From assembly GCF_017168195.1 (NCBI RefSeq), contig NZ_JADNYL010000002.1, positions 806,001 through 870,000 of the forward strand: a stretch of DNA of 64,000 nt, read 5' to 3'. The DNA comes from Thalassotalea sp. G2M2-11 (GTDB lineage Bacteria > Pseudomonadota > Gammaproteobacteria > Enterobacterales > Alteromonadaceae). Below the pieces are notes generated by a model. That model made no database searches and was not told the DNA's origin. It was given only the letters and a program-made list of their open reading frames with translations. The number at the start of each line of letters is the position of its first letter. Position 1 is the stretch's first letter. Positions 1 to 9,360 of this stretch are shown here, piece by piece. Position numbers and translations under genes: made by a program.

Positions 1-52
1 ATACTGAAAAAGTGAACAGTAGCGTTGCTACTAAAATAGATATTTTTTTCAT
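1..52 (-). CDS. N-terminus of an exported protein (partial)
   Basis: Only the first 17 codons lie inside the window; the gene runs off the left edge. They read MKKISILVATLLFTFSV, a short positively charged start followed by a hydrophobic stretch, as in a Sec signal peptide. A good ribosome binding site (GGAAGG, bases 60-65) sits seven bases before the ATG at 50-52. No mature sequence is visible, so the function cannot be named. Confidence 0.6.
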   Translation of the reverse strand, partial: MKKISILVATLLFTFSV

Positions 53-220
53 AATAGTACCTTCCATTATACTATTACAGCTTTAAGCCAAGTGGCTAAA
101 GAAGACTTCAATAATATTGATTATCAACAGAGCCAGTATAGTAGAGAAAAACGTTATTACCATTTAACGCTAGTAAATCAATACTCATGAAGCAAGCAAT
201 CAGCTTTTTTCCCATAAAAA

Positions 221-240
221 AACCTCGCTTATGCGAGGTT
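221..240 (-). terminator. Rho-independent terminator of the 44-aa gene
   Basis: The inverted repeat AACCTCGC/GCGAGGTT has a four-base loop. Read on the minus strand it is followed by a run of Ts (complement of bases 212-220), about 20 bases after the stop of the small minus-strand gene at 262-396. The plus side also has several Ts, so it may work both ways. Confidence 0.75.
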
Positions 241-261
241 AATTTTTATAGCCAACTAAAA

Positions 262-396
262 TTAATTGGCTTGTTCTGTCTTTACTTCCATGTTCTCAGC
301 TACTGAGGTGTTACTCAATATCGCTGACAATGCTAATACAAATACGGCAAATATTACGGTTGTCAGTTTGATCCCTTTTGAAGACGATTTATTCAT
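262..396 (-). CDS. Small single-pass membrane or exported protein, 44 aa
   Basis: This minus-strand frame begins MNKSSSKGIKLTTVIFAVF and continues as one hydrophobic segment (about residues 10-31), then a short acidic tail ending EQAN. It has an AGGA ribosome binding site seven bases before the ATG and a hairpin-plus-T terminator just after the stop, so it looks like a complete transcription unit divergent from tkt. The plus-strand frame over the same bases has no ribosome binding site and is judged a shadow. I do not recognise the family. The segment could be an uncleaved anchor or a signal peptide (possible cleavage near TSVAEN). Confidence 0.55.
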   Translation of the reverse strand: MNKSSSKGIKLTTVIFAVFVLALSAILSNTSVAENMEVKTEQAN

Positions 397-624
397 TCTA
401 ATGTCCTACTTAGGTATTATTATTATGGTCAAACTTTACTACGCTACAAAACTTATACGATAAACATCAATATTTCAATGATTTATCTGAAAAATTACTT
501 ACAGCACTGTTATTTTTTTAAAAAATATAACAAATCGCATAATATCATTTGCAGAGATACCCCTGTCTAGGCGAAAATAGCGTCACTTTTTACACCCTCA
601 ATTTTTAAAACAGTTGGAGCAATT

Positions 625-2610
625 ATGCCGTCGCGTCAAGAACTCGCCAATGCAATCCGTGTATTAAGCATGGATGCTGTTCAAAAAGCAAAATCAGGTC
701 ACCCAGGTGCCCCCATGGGGATGGCAGATATCGCCGAAGTCCTATGGCGTGATTTTCTAAAACATAACCCAAGTGATCCTAACTGGGTTGATCGCGACCG
801 TTTCATTTTGTCAAACGGCCATGGTTCAATGCTCATTTATTCGTTATTGCATTTAACTGGTTATGATTTACCGATGTCGGAACTACAGAACTTTCGACAA
901 TTACACTCAAAAACGCCAGGTCACCCAGAATATGGTTACACCCCTGGTGTGGAAACAACAACCGGCCCACTAGGCGCAGGTGTCTCAAATGCTGTGGGTA
1001 TGGCGATTGCTGAAAAAACCTTAGCTGCACAATTTAACCGCCCAGGTCACGATATTGTTAACCATTTTACCTATTGTTTCTTAGGTGATGGTTGTTTGAT
1101 GGAAGGTATTTCCCATGAAGCATGCTCATTAGCAGGCACTTTAGGCTTAGGCAAATTAATCGCCTTTTGGGATGACAATGGCATTTCTATCGATGGTGAA
1201 GTTGAGGGATGGTTCACTGACGATACACCAAAACGCTTTGCCTCATATGGGTGGCATGTTATTGCCGATGTTGATGGTCATGATGCCGATGCTGTTGCAA
1301 AAGCTATCAAAGAAGCGCAAGCAGTCACTGATAAACCAACCATGATTTGCTGTAAAACAGTAATAGGTTTTGGCTCACCTAACAAACAAGGTACCCATAA
1401 TTGCCACGGTGCCCCGTTAGGAGACGATGAAATTAACGCGGCACGTGAATTTTTAAATTGGTCGCATGCACCTTTTGAAATCCCTAATGAAATTTATGCT
1501 CAGTGGGATCAAAAAGAAAAAGGGCAAACGTCACAATCTTCTTGGCATGAGAAGTTTGCTGCGTATCAAGCCGCCCACCCAGAACTAGCAGCAGAATATG
1601 AACGCCGTGTGATCAAAGGTGACTTACCAGCAGACTTTGAAGCAAAAGCCAACGCATATATTCAAGAGTGCCAAGCAAAAGCAGAAAATATCGCTTCACG
1701 TAAAGCTTCACAAAATACCATTGAAGCCTTTGGTAACATTTTACCTGAATTATTAGGTGGCTCTGCCGATTTAGCCGGCTCAAACTTAACATTATGGTCA
1801 GGCTCGAAAGGTATTGAAACAGATGCTGCTGGTAACTACATTTTCTACGGTGTCCGTGAGTTTGGTATGTCAGGCATTATGAATGGTATTTCATTACACG
1901 GTGGTTTTATTAACTACGGTGCCACCTTTATGATGTTTATGGAATATGCCCGTAATGCGGTACGTATGTCGGCCTTGATGGGCATTCAAAATATTTTTGT
2001 TTACACCCATGATTCAATTGGCCAAGGTGAAGATGGTCCAACACACCAACCAATCGAACAATTAACAAACTTACGTACTACCCCGAACATGGTTACTTGG
2101 CGCCCGGCTGATGCCACAGAATCTGCGGTAGCATGGAAAAATGCTGTACAGCGTCAAAATGCGCCAACATCCTTGGTATTTTCTCGTCAAGGATTACCAG
2201 CACAAGCACGTACGGAACAGCAAGTAACTGATATCGCTAAAGGTGGTTATATTTTACGTGACAGTGAAGGTACACCAGAAGTGATCCTTATCGCTACAGG
2301 TTCAGAAGTCGCACTAGCACTTGCTGCAGCCGATACACTTGGTACACACGTGCGTGTTGTCTCTATGCCTTCAACCAATATTTTTGATGCGCAAGATGCA
2401 CAATACAAGGAATCAGTACTACCAAGTAGCGTAACTAAGCGCGTCGCTATTGAAGCTGCACATACCGATTTCTGGTATAAATATGTCGGTTTCAACGGTG
2501 CCGTTGTCGGCATGACAACATTTGGTGAATCAGCACCAGGTGGCGTACTAATGGAACACTTTGGCTTTACCGTTGATAACGTGGTTAGCACAGTTAACAA
2601 CTTAGCTTAA
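625..2610 (+). CDS. tkt: Transketolase
   Basis: A 661-residue protein, the full family length (E. coli TktA has 663). It transfers two-carbon units from ketose to aldose phosphates with thiamine diphosphate, linking the pentose phosphate pathway to glycolysis in the cytoplasm. The N-terminal domain has [11 protein letters not shown] (about residue 24) and the ThDP/metal motif [13 protein letters not shown] (about 154). The central domain has GVREFGMSG (about 409) with the catalytic glutamate, then [15 protein letters not shown]. The start follows a GGAG site at 616-619. A terminator hairpin separates it from epd. The order tkt-epd-pgk-fba is typical of gammaproteobacteria. Confidence 0.97.
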   Translation: MPSRQELANAIRVLSMDAVQKAKSGHPGAPMGMADIAEVLWRDFLKHNPSDPNWVDRDRFILSNGHGSMLIYSLLHLTGYDLPMSELQNFRQLHSKTPGHPEYGYTPGVETTTGPLGAGVSNAVGMAIAEKTLAAQFNRPGHDIVNHFTYCFLGDGCLMEGISHEACSLAGTLGLGKLIAFWDDNGISIDGEVEGWFTDDTPKRFASYGWHVIADVDGHDADAVAKAIKEAQAVTDKPTMICCKTVIGFGSPNKQGTHNCHGAPLGDDEINAAREFLNWSHAPFEIPNEIYAQWDQKEKGQTSQSSWHEKFAAYQAAHPELAAEYERRVIKGDLPADFEAKANAYIQECQAKAENIASRKASQNTIEAFGNILPELLGGSADLAGSNLTLWSGSKGIETDAAGNYIFYGVREFGMSGIMNGISLHGGFINYGATFMMFMEYARNAVRMSALMGIQNIFVYTHDSIGQGEDGPTHQPIEQLTNLRTTPNMVTWRPADATESAVAWKNAVQRQNAPTSLVFSRQGLPAQARTEQQVTDIAKGGYILRDSEGTPEVILIATGSEVALALAAADTLGTHVRVVSMPSTNIFDAQDAQYKESVLPSSVTKRVAIEAAHTDFWYKYVGFNGAVVGMTTFGESAPGGVLMEHFGFTVDNVVSTVNNLA

Positions 2611-2616
2611 TCAAAT

Positions 2617-2650
2617 CGCCACGACAACATCAAGCTTGTCGTGGCGTTTC
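2617..2650 (+). terminator. Rho-independent terminator after tkt
   Basis: An 11-base-pair stem (CGCCACGACAA pairing with TTGTCGTGGCG at 2636-2646) with an eight-base loop and a short T-rich tail, seven bases after the tkt stop. It partly uncouples tkt from epd. Confidence 0.75.
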
Positions 2651-2672
2651 CATTCATGAAATATAAGTCATT

Positions 2673-3686
2673 ATGTCTGTAAATATCGCTATCAATGGGT
2701 TTGGCCGTATTGGTCGAAATGTTGCCCGTGCGCTCTATGAAAACAACCATCGTCAAGATTTCAAACTTGTTGCCATCAATGAAATTGCAGAACCTGCTGG
2801 TATCGCACATTTACTCAAATATGACAGTAATCATGGCCGCTTTGCCTTCGCGGTAAATTTAACCGATAACATTCTCAATGTTGCTGGTGATGATATCAAG
2901 CTGTCTCATCATCAACATATTGAGCAGATTGACTGGCATGACGAACAGGTCGATATCGTTCTGGATTGCACAGGTAAGTTTGCCACTAAGCAAGAAGGTG
3001 AACAATATATTAGCCAAGGGGCCAAAAAAGTATTATTTTCACACCCTGCCGATCCAAACGTTGATACCACCATTATTTTTGGGATTAATGATGATAGCTT
3101 AACCTCAGATGATCGCGTGATCAGTAACGGCTCATGTACCACCAATTGTATTGTTCCAGTGATCAAAGTCATTGACGATGCTTTCGGAGTGGAAAGCGGC
3201 ACAATCACCACTATTCATTCATCAATGCATGATCAGCAAGTGATTGATGCCTACCATCCTGATTTACGTCGTACCCGAGCAGCAAGCCAATCAATTATCC
3301 CTGTTGATACTAAATTAGCCGCAGGTATTGAACGTATTCTGCCGAAATTTGCTGGGCGTTTTGAAGCCATTGCAGTTCGTGTACCCACAGTGAATGTCAC
3401 CGCGATGGATTTAAGCTTAACCGTATCAAGTGATGTTTGTATTGCGGAAATTAATCAAGCAATCAAAGCCGCACAAAACAACGGCCTACAAGGCATTTTA
3501 GGGTATACCGAAGAACCGTTAGTCTCGATTGATTTTAACCATGACCCGCACTCAGCGATTGTCGACGGCAATCAAACGCGGGTGAGTCACAAACGCTTGA
3601 TTAAAATGCTTGTTTGGTGTGATAACGAATGGGGCTTTGCCAATCGTATGCTTGATACCTCCAAAGTAATAGCAAAATACCTTTAA
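2673..3686 (+). CDS. epd: D-erythrose-4-phosphate dehydrogenase
   Basis: A 337-residue member of the glyceraldehyde-3-phosphate dehydrogenase superfamily. The N-terminal Rossmann motif is [10 protein letters not shown], and the catalytic cysteine lies in NGSCTTNC (about residue 154). Epd rather than GapA is indicated by the [19 protein letters not shown] block (GapA has a different S-loop) and by its place between tkt and pgk. The enzyme oxidises erythrose-4-phosphate to 4-phosphoerythronate, the first step of the pyridoxal-phosphate pathway that uses PdxB. No true gapA is present in the window, so some glycolytic activity cannot be excluded. The ribosome binding site before the ATG is weak. 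Confidence 0.9.
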   Translation: MSVNIAINGFGRIGRNVARALYENNHRQDFKLVAINEIAEPAGIAHLLKYDSNHGRFAFAVNLTDNILNVAGDDIKLSHHQHIEQIDWHDEQVDIVLDCTGKFATKQEGEQYISQGAKKVLFSHPADPNVDTTIIFGINDDSLTSDDRVISNGSCTTNCIVPVIKVIDDAFGVESGTITTIHSSMHDQQVIDAYHPDLRRTRAASQSIIPVDTKLAAGIERILPKFAGRFEAIAVRVPTVNVTAMDLSLTVSSDVCIAEINQAIKAAQNNGLQGILGYTEEPLVSIDFNHDPHSAIVDGNQTRVSHKRLIKMLVWCDNEWGFANRMLDTSKVIAKYL

Positions 3687-3744
3687 AACGAATGACAGAT
3701 GATTTTTACTTTAACCATTTAATATTAAATAACAGGAATTACCC

Positions 3745-4926
3745 ATGTCAGTGATCAAAATGACCGACTTAGACCTTAACGGACAGCGAGTACTTATCCG
3801 TGAAGATTTAAACGTACCCGTCAGTGAAGGAAAAGTCACTTCTGACGCACGACTTAAAGCCGCGTTACCTACCATAAAACATGCGTTAGATGCTGGTGCA
3901 AAAGTAATGGTAATGTCACATTTAGGTCGCCCAACCGAAGGTGAATTTAACCCAGAGTTTTCATTACAACCGGTTGTTGATTACCTCTCAGACGCTTTAT
4001 CAGCTCCTGTAACATTAGCTTCAGATTACTTAGAAGGTATCGAGGTAAATGCGGGCGAGTTAGTTATTTTTGAAAATGTACGTTTTAATGTCGGTGAAAA
4101 GAAAAACGATGATACATTAGCAAAAAAACTAGCAGCACTATGCGATGTCTTTGTTATGGATGCATTTGGCACGGCACATCGCGCACAGGCCAGTACCCAT
4201 GGCGTTGCCAAATTTGCTCCTACCGCCTGTGCAGGGCCTCTATTAGCCGGTGAATTAGAAGCACTTGGTAAAGCATTAGATAATCCTGCTCGCCCAATGG
4301 TGGCAATTGTCGGTGGTTCAAAAGTATCAACAAAACTGACCGTATTAGAATCACTTGCTGGTATCGTTGACCAGCTTGTTGTTGGTGGCGGTATCGCTAA
4401 TACCTTTATTGCCGCACAAGGGCACAATGTGGGTAAGTCATTATATGAAGCGGATTTAATCGATGAAGCCAAGCGATTGACTGCACAAGCAATAGCTAAT
4501 AATGGCTCAATTCCTGTCCCAACTGACGTAGTGACTGGCACAGAATTTTCAGCATCAACGCCTGCAAATTTAAAAGCAGTCAGTGAAGTTGACGCGCAAG
4601 ATATGATTTTTGATATCGGTCCAGATTCAGCACAAGTATTAGCTGATATTATTGCTAAAGCGGGCACCATTGTTTGGAATGGCCCTGTGGGGGTTTTTGA
4701 ATTTGACCAATTTGGCAAAGGTACAGAAACTATTGCTCACGCGATTGCTAATAGCAGCGCATTCTCCATTGCCGGTGGTGGTGATACATTAGCCGCTGTC
4801 GACAAATACGATATTGCCGATAAAGTCTCTTATATCTCTACCGGCGGTGGTGCTTTCTTAGAGTTTTTAGAAGGCAAAAAATTGCCAGCCGTTGAAATCT
4901 TAGAACAGCGTGCGCAACAAGGATAA
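3745..4926 (+). CDS. pgk: Phosphoglycerate kinase
   Basis: A 393-residue protein of normal family length that interconverts 1,3-bisphosphoglycerate and 3-phosphoglycerate with ATP formation. Substrate motifs near the N-terminus are [10 protein letters not shown] and HLGRPTEG. The nucleotide-binding half carries [19 protein letters not shown] and the C-terminal GGGDTLAAV. The start follows AGGA (3734-3737). It is 58 bases downstream of epd and probably co-transcribed with it. A stem-loop follows the stop, and then a 386-base gap before fba. Confidence 0.97.
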   Translation: MSVIKMTDLDLNGQRVLIREDLNVPVSEGKVTSDARLKAALPTIKHALDAGAKVMVMSHLGRPTEGEFNPEFSLQPVVDYLSDALSAPVTLASDYLEGIEVNAGELVIFENVRFNVGEKKNDDTLAKKLAALCDVFVMDAFGTAHRAQASTHGVAKFAPTACAGPLLAGELEALGKALDNPARPMVAIVGGSKVSTKLTVLESLAGIVDQLVVGGGIANTFIAAQGHNVGKSLYEADLIDEAKRLTAQAIANNGSIPVPTDVVTGTEFSASTPANLKAVSEVDAQDMIFDIGPDSAQVLADIIAKAGTIVWNGPVGVFEFDQFGKGTETIAHAIANSSAFSIAGGGDTLAAVDKYDIADKVSYISTGGGAFLEFLEGKKLPAVEILEQRAQQG

Positions 4927-4945
4927 GATACAATCGTTATGATCA

Positions 4946-4977
4946 TTCAGCCTGCAAATAATAAGTTGCAGGCTGAA
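4946..4977 (+). terminator. Stem-loop after pgk, possible terminator
   Basis: A 12-base-pair perfect stem (TTCAGCCTGCAA with TTGCAGGCTGAA) and an eight-base loop, 20 bases after the pgk stop. No T tract follows, so it may act as an mRNA 3' stabiliser rather than a strong terminator. Confidence 0.5.
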
Positions 4978-5312
4978 TAACTCGTCAAAAATAAATCGCC
5001 TCTCGCAATATCAAAAAATTTCTTCATATTCTTTACTGATATTTTCGTAGTAAAATTACATAAATATTGTCTTAATTTCATCAGAAACTTTCGATTTCCT
5101 ACTAATATTTTAGTAATTGTTAATCAAAAACGAAATTTCACCTTCCCTTAGAGCTAATACCTGTCAACAGGCATTTTTTAACCAGTGCACAGCAGTATTT
5201 TTTTCTGATACAATTACGAAATGAAAGCAGTTAACTTTCACTATGAAACTTATCTGTTAAAAATCAATTGTTAGCACAACCCATTTAAGCGATATTTTTT
5301 AGGAGTTATTTC
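4978..5312 (+). promoter_or_regulatory. AT-rich leader and promoter region of fba
   Basis: This stretch has no convincing open frame. It holds an extended -10 element, TGATACAAT (5206-5214), about 100 bases upstream of the fba start, so fba very likely has its own promoter. A small inverted repeat (ACTAA/TTAGT around 5100-5114) and a short CCTG/CAGG hairpin followed by Ts (about 5160-5178) are the only other structures seen. Confidence 0.4.
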
Positions 5313-6377
5313 ATGGCTTTAGTTTCAATGCGCCAAATGTTAGATCATGCAGCAGAAAATGGATACGGCATTCCAGCATTTAACGTGAACAACTTAGAGC
5401 AAGTTAGAGCAATCATGATTGCCGCAGACAAAACTAACAGCCCGGTTATTTTACAAGGCTCTGCAGGTGCGAGAAAGTATGCTGGTGCACCATTTTTACG
5501 CCACCTAATTCTTGCCGCAATTGAAGAGTTTCCTCATATTCCTGTGGTTATGCACCAAGATCACGGTACCTCTCCAAGTGTATGCCAGCGTTCAATACAG
5601 TTAGGTTTTTCTTCTGTGATGATGGACGGTTCACTCATGGAAGATGGTAAGACCCCTTCAAGTTATGAATACAATGTCGATGTCACTCGTCGCACTGTTG
5701 AAATGGCTCATGCTTGTGGTGTTTCAGTAGAAGGCGAATTAGGCTGTTTAGGCTCTTTAGAAACAGGTGAAGCCGGTGAAGAAGACGGTATAGGTGCTGA
5801 AGGAAAATTAACCCTAGAGCAAATGTTAACTGATCCAGAAGAAGCGGCTGACTTTGTCAATAAAACTCAAGTCGATGCTTTAGCAATTGCCTGTGGTACA
5901 TCTCATGGTGCATATAAATTTACTCGTCCACCAACAGGCGATATTCTAGCAATTGACCGTATCAAAGCAATTCATCAACGTATCCCCAATACCCACCTTG
6001 TCATGCACGGCTCATCTTCAGTACCGCAAGAGTGGTTAGCCATCATTAATGAATACGGTGGTGAAATTCCTGAAACTTACGGGGTACCGGTTGAGCAAAT
6101 CCAAGAAGGTATCAAAAACGGTGTCAGAAAAGTCAATATTGACACCGATTTACGTTTAGCCTCAACTGGCGCAACTCGTCGTTTTTTAGCCCATAACCCG
6201 AGTGAATTTGATCCACGAAAATTCCTCAGTGAAACCACTAAAGCAATGACAGATATTTGCATTGCCCGTTATGAAGCGTTTGGCACGGCAGGTAACGCAG
6301 AAAAAATCAAACCTATTTCATTAGAAAAAATGTTTGAAAAATACAGCCAAGGTGAGTTAAACGCTGTAGTTAAATAA
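5313..6377 (+). CDS. fba: Fructose-bisphosphate aldolase, class II (type B)
   Basis: A 354-residue zinc-dependent aldolase that cleaves or forms fructose-1,6-bisphosphate. Metal ligands lie in [11 protein letters not shown] (about residues 80-90), with further histidines in GTSHGAYK and [10 protein letters not shown]. The phosphate-binding segment [11 protein letters not shown] is present. Length and sequence resemble the CbbA-like 'Calvin cycle' subtype (class IIB) more than E. coli FbaA. Here it closes the tkt-epd-pgk-fba cluster, and no Rubisco genes are nearby, so a glycolytic/gluconeogenic role is inferred. The ATG is preceded by TAGGAG, a strong ribosome binding site. Confidence 0.95.
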   Translation: MALVSMRQMLDHAAENGYGIPAFNVNNLEQVRAIMIAADKTNSPVILQGSAGARKYAGAPFLRHLILAAIEEFPHIPVVMHQDHGTSPSVCQRSIQLGFSSVMMDGSLMEDGKTPSSYEYNVDVTRRTVEMAHACGVSVEGELGCLGSLETGEAGEEDGIGAEGKLTLEQMLTDPEEAADFVNKTQVDALAIACGTSHGAYKFTRPPTGDILAIDRIKAIHQRIPNTHLVMHGSSSVPQEWLAIINEYGGEIPETYGVPVEQIQEGIKNGVRKVNIDTDLRLASTGATRRFLAHNPSEFDPRKFLSETTKAMTDICIARYEAFGTAGNAEKIKPISLEKMFEKYSQGELNAVVK

Positions 6378-6400
6378 TCTGCTCTCTCCCTTTAATTACC

Positions 6401-6432
6401 AATGCCATCAACTAACAATTGATGGCATTTTA
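6401..6432 (+). terminator. Rho-independent terminator after fba
   Basis: An 11-base-pair stem (AATGCCATCAA with TTGATGGCATT) and a T-containing tail, 23 bases after the fba stop. Confidence 0.7.
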
Positions 6433-6504
6433 TCTATTAAGGCATGAAAAAACTTAATATATACCTTATTCTGCAAATAATTCTTACCATATTTCAATTT
6501 ATTA

Positions 6505-6533
6505 TTGGTTAGCCTAGATCAATTGTTTATAAT
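6505..6533 (+). promoter_or_regulatory. Candidate sigma-70 promoter of mscS
   Basis: TTGGTT (6505-6510) and a perfect TATAAT (6528-6533) are separated by 17 bases, about 30 bases before the mscS start codon. It would give a very short leader. The assignment is by pattern only. Confidence 0.5.
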
Positions 6534-6562
6534 TCTGTGCAAAATAACAAAAGGAGAATACC

Positions 6563-7393
6563 ATGGAAGCAATAACGCAATGGTTTCAAGATAACCAAGC
6601 ATTAATTCAAGAGTTTTTGATCAAATTTATTGTCGCAATCGTCATTCTATTTGTCGGTAAATTACTCGCCAAAATGCTCAGTAAAGGTATCCAAAAAATA
6701 CTCTCGCATAAAGGCGTTGATCAAACCGTCATTTCTTTCGTGGGCAGCCTAGCTTATGGCTTGTTATTGCTCGTTGTATTTATCGTAGCAATCTCTCATT
6801 TAGGTTTTAACACTTCATCGCTAGTCGCTATTGTTGGTGCTGCAGGTTTAGCCATTGGCCTCGCTTTGCAAGGCTCATTGTCTAATTTTGCTTCAGGCAT
6901 ACTATTAATTTCATTCAAGCCATTTAAATCAGGTGATTTTGTCGAAGTTGCTGGTAATGCCGGTATTGTTGAAGAAGTCCATATTTTCTCGACCCAATTA
7001 CGCACGGGTGATAATAAAACAGTCATCATTCCAAACGGGGCAATCACAAGCGGCACTATTACGAACTATTCGAGAAAGCCAACCCGTCGCATTGATCTCA
7101 TTATTGGTGTCAGTTATGACGCCGATTTAGCCAAAACAAAAGAGGTATTAACAAGCGTTGTTAATAACCATGAATTAGTGTTAAAAGATCAAGACATCAC
7201 TATCGGTGTTAGTGAGTTAGCTGACAATTCCGTTAATTTAGTTGTTCGTCCTTGGGTGAAAACCGAAAACTACTGGCCTGTACATTTCGACTTACTTGAA
7301 ACCATTAAAGTCGAATTAGACAAGGCGGGTATTGAAATACCTTATCCACAATTATCTGTACATGTTAATCAAGAGAATACAAATGAATCATAA
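6563..7393 (+). CDS. mscS: Small-conductance mechanosensitive channel, MscS family
   Basis: A 276-residue inner-membrane channel that opens on membrane tension and releases solutes during osmotic downshock. Three hydrophobic segments are visible: about residues 18-37, 58-80 and the glycine/alanine-rich pore helix 85-110 (AIVGAAGLAIGLALQGSLSNFASG), which matches the MscS TM3 pattern. The cytoplasmic beta domain follows with FKSGDFVEVAG, and TVIIPNGAITSGTITNYSR. A canonical AGGAG site precedes the start. Its last codons overlap the DUF481 gene by 11 bases, so the two are translationally coupled. Confidence 0.93.
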   Translation: MEAITQWFQDNQALIQEFLIKFIVAIVILFVGKLLAKMLSKGIQKILSHKGVDQTVISFVGSLAYGLLLLVVFIVAISHLGFNTSSLVAIVGAAGLAIGLALQGSLSNFASGILLISFKPFKSGDFVEVAGNAGIVEEVHIFSTQLRTGDNKTVIIPNGAITSGTITNYSRKPTRRIDLIIGVSYDADLAKTKEVLTSVVNNHELVLKDQDITIGVSELADNSVNLVVRPWVKTENYWPVHFDLLETIKVELDKAGIEIPYPQLSVHVNQENTNES

Positions 7394-8156
7394 ACTACTC
7401 CTCGCTAGCCTATGTTGTTTACCGTTTATCAGCGCAGCTGAAGACAGCAAAGCTGAACAATCCCCTATTACTGCATCGGCAGAATTAGGTATGTTATATA
7501 AAACAGGTAATACCAAAAGTGCGGATATCAAAACAGGCTTCGATTTTAAATATGAACAAGAAGCTTGGCGCAGTAGTATCGCGTTAGATTTATTGGTAAA
7601 GAAAACCGAAAAAATCGATGAAAATGGCAAAGAGCACTTTGACACTAGCGATCAAAAGTGGACATTTGAATCAAAAACTAACTACACCTTAGGCGAAAAA
7701 GGTAAGAACTATGTCTATGGCGCACTATCTTATGAAGATAACCGCTTTAGTGGTTTTGAAAACCAAAGTTCAATTTCGGCAGGTTGGGGTCGTGAATGGT
7801 TTAAAAATGAGAAAGCATCCTTATTTGCCGATATCGGTCCGGGTTATAAGCGTGATGTAACTAAGGCCACCGAGACAGTGCCAAGTGAAACGAAAAGTTC
7901 GTTTATTATTCAAGCACAAGCGTTATACCTTAGAAAAATTAATGAACACGTTCATTTCAAGCAAACATTAACGGCTAAATACGCCCCTAAAAGTGGTGAA
8001 AACAGCAAATATAAAGCTGAATCTTCTATCACAACGAAGTTGATCGAAACCTTGGCATTAAAATTCGCCTTTATCATCGATCATAACACCGAAGTAGAGC
8101 CTGGTACTGAACGCACCGATACACAAACAGCGTTAACCCTAGTCTATAGCTTCTAA
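7383..8156 (+). CDS. DUF481 (YdiY-like) outer-membrane protein
   Basis: A 257-residue exported protein. The ATG inside the mscS tail is chosen because it gives a clean signal peptide (MNHKLLLASLCCLPFISA) and has an AGAG site before it; an upstream in-frame ATG would add 17 residues with no signal character. The mature part has alternating beta-strand character, with repeats of aromatic-polar pairs, and ends in TLVYSF, the terminal phenylalanine typical of outer-membrane barrels. Family members of the DUF481/YdiY type are salt- or acid-induced outer-membrane proteins. Coupling with mscS suggests an envelope or osmotic role, which is inference. Confidence 0.75.
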   Translation: MNHKLLLASLCCLPFISAAEDSKAEQSPITASAELGMLYKTGNTKSADIKTGFDFKYEQEAWRSSIALDLLVKKTEKIDENGKEHFDTSDQKWTFESKTNYTLGEKGKNYVYGALSYEDNRFSGFENQSSISAGWGREWFKNEKASLFADIGPGYKRDVTKATETVPSETKSSFIIQAQALYLRKINEHVHFKQTLTAKYAPKSGENSKYKAESSITTKLIETLALKFAFIIDHNTEVEPGTERTDTQTALTLVYSF

Positions 8157-8180
8157 TTAGATACATTTATATGCTAACGA

Positions 8181-8217
8181 AAAATGCCAGTCAGTGAAAA
8201 GCTGACTGGCATTTTTT
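8181..8217 (+). terminator. Strong Rho-independent terminator
   Basis: A 14-base-pair perfect stem (AAAATGCCAGTCAG with CTGACTGGCATTTT), seven-base loop and T-rich tail. It ends the mscS-DUF481 unit and its A-rich left flank would also stop minus-strand transcripts arriving from 8311. Confidence 0.9.
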
Positions 8218-8310
8218 ATTTATTTACATTCGATAAAAATGATGACATGAAAACTTGAACAAAATCTTATGCTAAGGTTCAAGCTAAACAAGTCACCGCT
8301 ATTGTCGATA

Positions 8311-8583
8311 TTATTGCACTAACCCATTTCGCACTAAACCACGCCTGACATTTTTACACAGCTTTGCCAAGCGAGAAATTTCTCCCAGTTTTGGCGTCAC
8401 ATTAGCGGCAAGTTTAGCTTCCCAATCACAGAGCTCAGTATCGACTAGCTCAAGTAATTTTTTCGGGCAACCGACACACGAAATTCCGCAAATATTGGCA
8501 TCCGGTTCATTAAAGGGGAAATCATTTCTTACTTGAGCAATTAAATCGCCCATTGCACTTTTACAATCAGGTTTTCTCGTCAT
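8311..8583 (-). CDS. Conserved Cys-rich protein of unknown function, 90 aa
   Basis: A short soluble protein with no signal peptide or membrane segment. It has four conserved-looking blocks: PDCKSAMGDLIAQVRNDFPF, ICGISCVGCPKKLLE, LGEISRLAKLCKNVRRGL and the ending RNGL. Cysteines at about 32, 36 and 39 make a C-x3-C-x2-C pattern, with C7 and a late cysteine as further possible ligands, so a metal or iron-sulfur site is possible. Similar small proteins occur in Vibrio and Shewanella, to my recollection, without known function. It lies downstream of the alpha/beta hydrolase and moeA on the same strand, but separated by 44 bases. The ribosome binding site is weak. Confidence 0.7.
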   Translation of the reverse strand: MTRKPDCKSAMGDLIAQVRNDFPFNEPDANICGISCVGCPKKLLELVDTELCDWEAKLAANVTPKLGEISRLAKLCKNVRRGLVRNGLVQ

Positions 8584-8627
8584 GCTTAACTTCTCAACAA
8601 CTCAATAAACACATCATTTGCATGTGT

Positions 8628-9356
8628 TCAAGCCATGCCAAGATGATCATCACGGCAAACTGTAACTAACCAAGCAGCCAAATCCTCTGTTTGCTCTAGC
8701 GGCAACATATGGCCAGTTTGAGTAAAGACTTGTAAATGCATCTGCTCATCAGCATTCATTGCCACTTGCAATTTAGTGACATCGACTAAGTTATCATTCT
8801 CACCCACGGCAAAATATTTAGGGCAAGCGACTGCTTGTAATTGTGACATTAAGCTTTCTCGCTTAGTAGTAGCTGATAGCTGTTGCACTAACACCTTTTC
8901 ACCAAGTGATTTATCCATTGCGGTGATCAACTCAATAATATCTTTACGCTGATAAGCACTTGTATCCAATAGATGCAAAATACGTTGACGAGGGACCCCT
9001 CGGTAACCTCTTTGCTTAACCCAAGCGAGTGTTCGTGCTCGCTCTTCTTGCTCTTTTGTTGGTAACGAGCACGGAAGATTTGATAACACAATGAGCTTTT
9101 TAACTAACTGTGGATACTTTACCGCAACAGCACTCGCTAAATACCCACCTAAGGAAAACCCTACTAAGATGATATTGTGATGATGAATTTGACGGTTAAT
9201 GTCATTGACTATCTTATCAATTGTCGATAACTCAGCTATAGTTAGAAAGTGATAATCGAATGGCAAATCATCCTGTTTTTGTAGTTCAGACACCAAAGGT
9301 GACCAAAGCCGTTGATCACACATGGTGCCAGGAAGAAAGTAAAGGTGTTGCTTCAT
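8628..9356 (-). CDS. Alpha/beta-fold hydrolase
   Basis: A 242-residue protein with the alpha/beta hydrolase layout: an oxyanion-type start LYFLPGTMCDQRLW, the nucleophile elbow GFSLGGYLA with serine near residue 68, the acid in VGENDNLVD (about 192) and the final histidine in TGHMLPLEQ (about 218). All three members of the Ser-Asp-His triad are thus visible. Substrate cannot be told from sequence; it is most like small esterases of the MhpC/BioH type. It starts four bases after moeA and is presumably co-transcribed with it, although no link to molybdopterin chemistry is known to me. Confidence 0.8.
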   Translation of the reverse strand: MKQHLYFLPGTMCDQRLWSPLVSELQKQDDLPFDYHFLTIAELSTIDKIVNDINRQIHHHNIILVGFSLGGYLASAVAVKYPQLVKKLIVLSNLPCSLPTKEQEERARTLAWVKQRGYRGVPRQRILHLLDTSAYQRKDIIELITAMDKSLGEKVLVQQLSATTKRESLMSQLQAVACPKYFAVGENDNLVDVTKLQVAMNADEQMHLQVFTQTGHMLPLEQTEDLAAWLVTVCRDDHLGMA

Positions 9357-9360
9357 CTAA

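Noticed and set aside
266-463. Plus-strand 65-codon frame upstream of tkt
   Set aside because: No ribosome binding site; the opposite strand holds a better small gene with RBS, hydrophobic segment and terminator.
4026-4718. 230-codon minus-strand frame inside pgk
   Set aside because: Long only because pgk codon use avoids stops on the other strand; pgk is certain and no RBS or motif supports it.
7332-7382. Upstream start for the DUF481 gene
   Set aside because: The extra 17 residues destroy signal-peptide character and lie inside mscS; the ATG at 7383 has an RBS.
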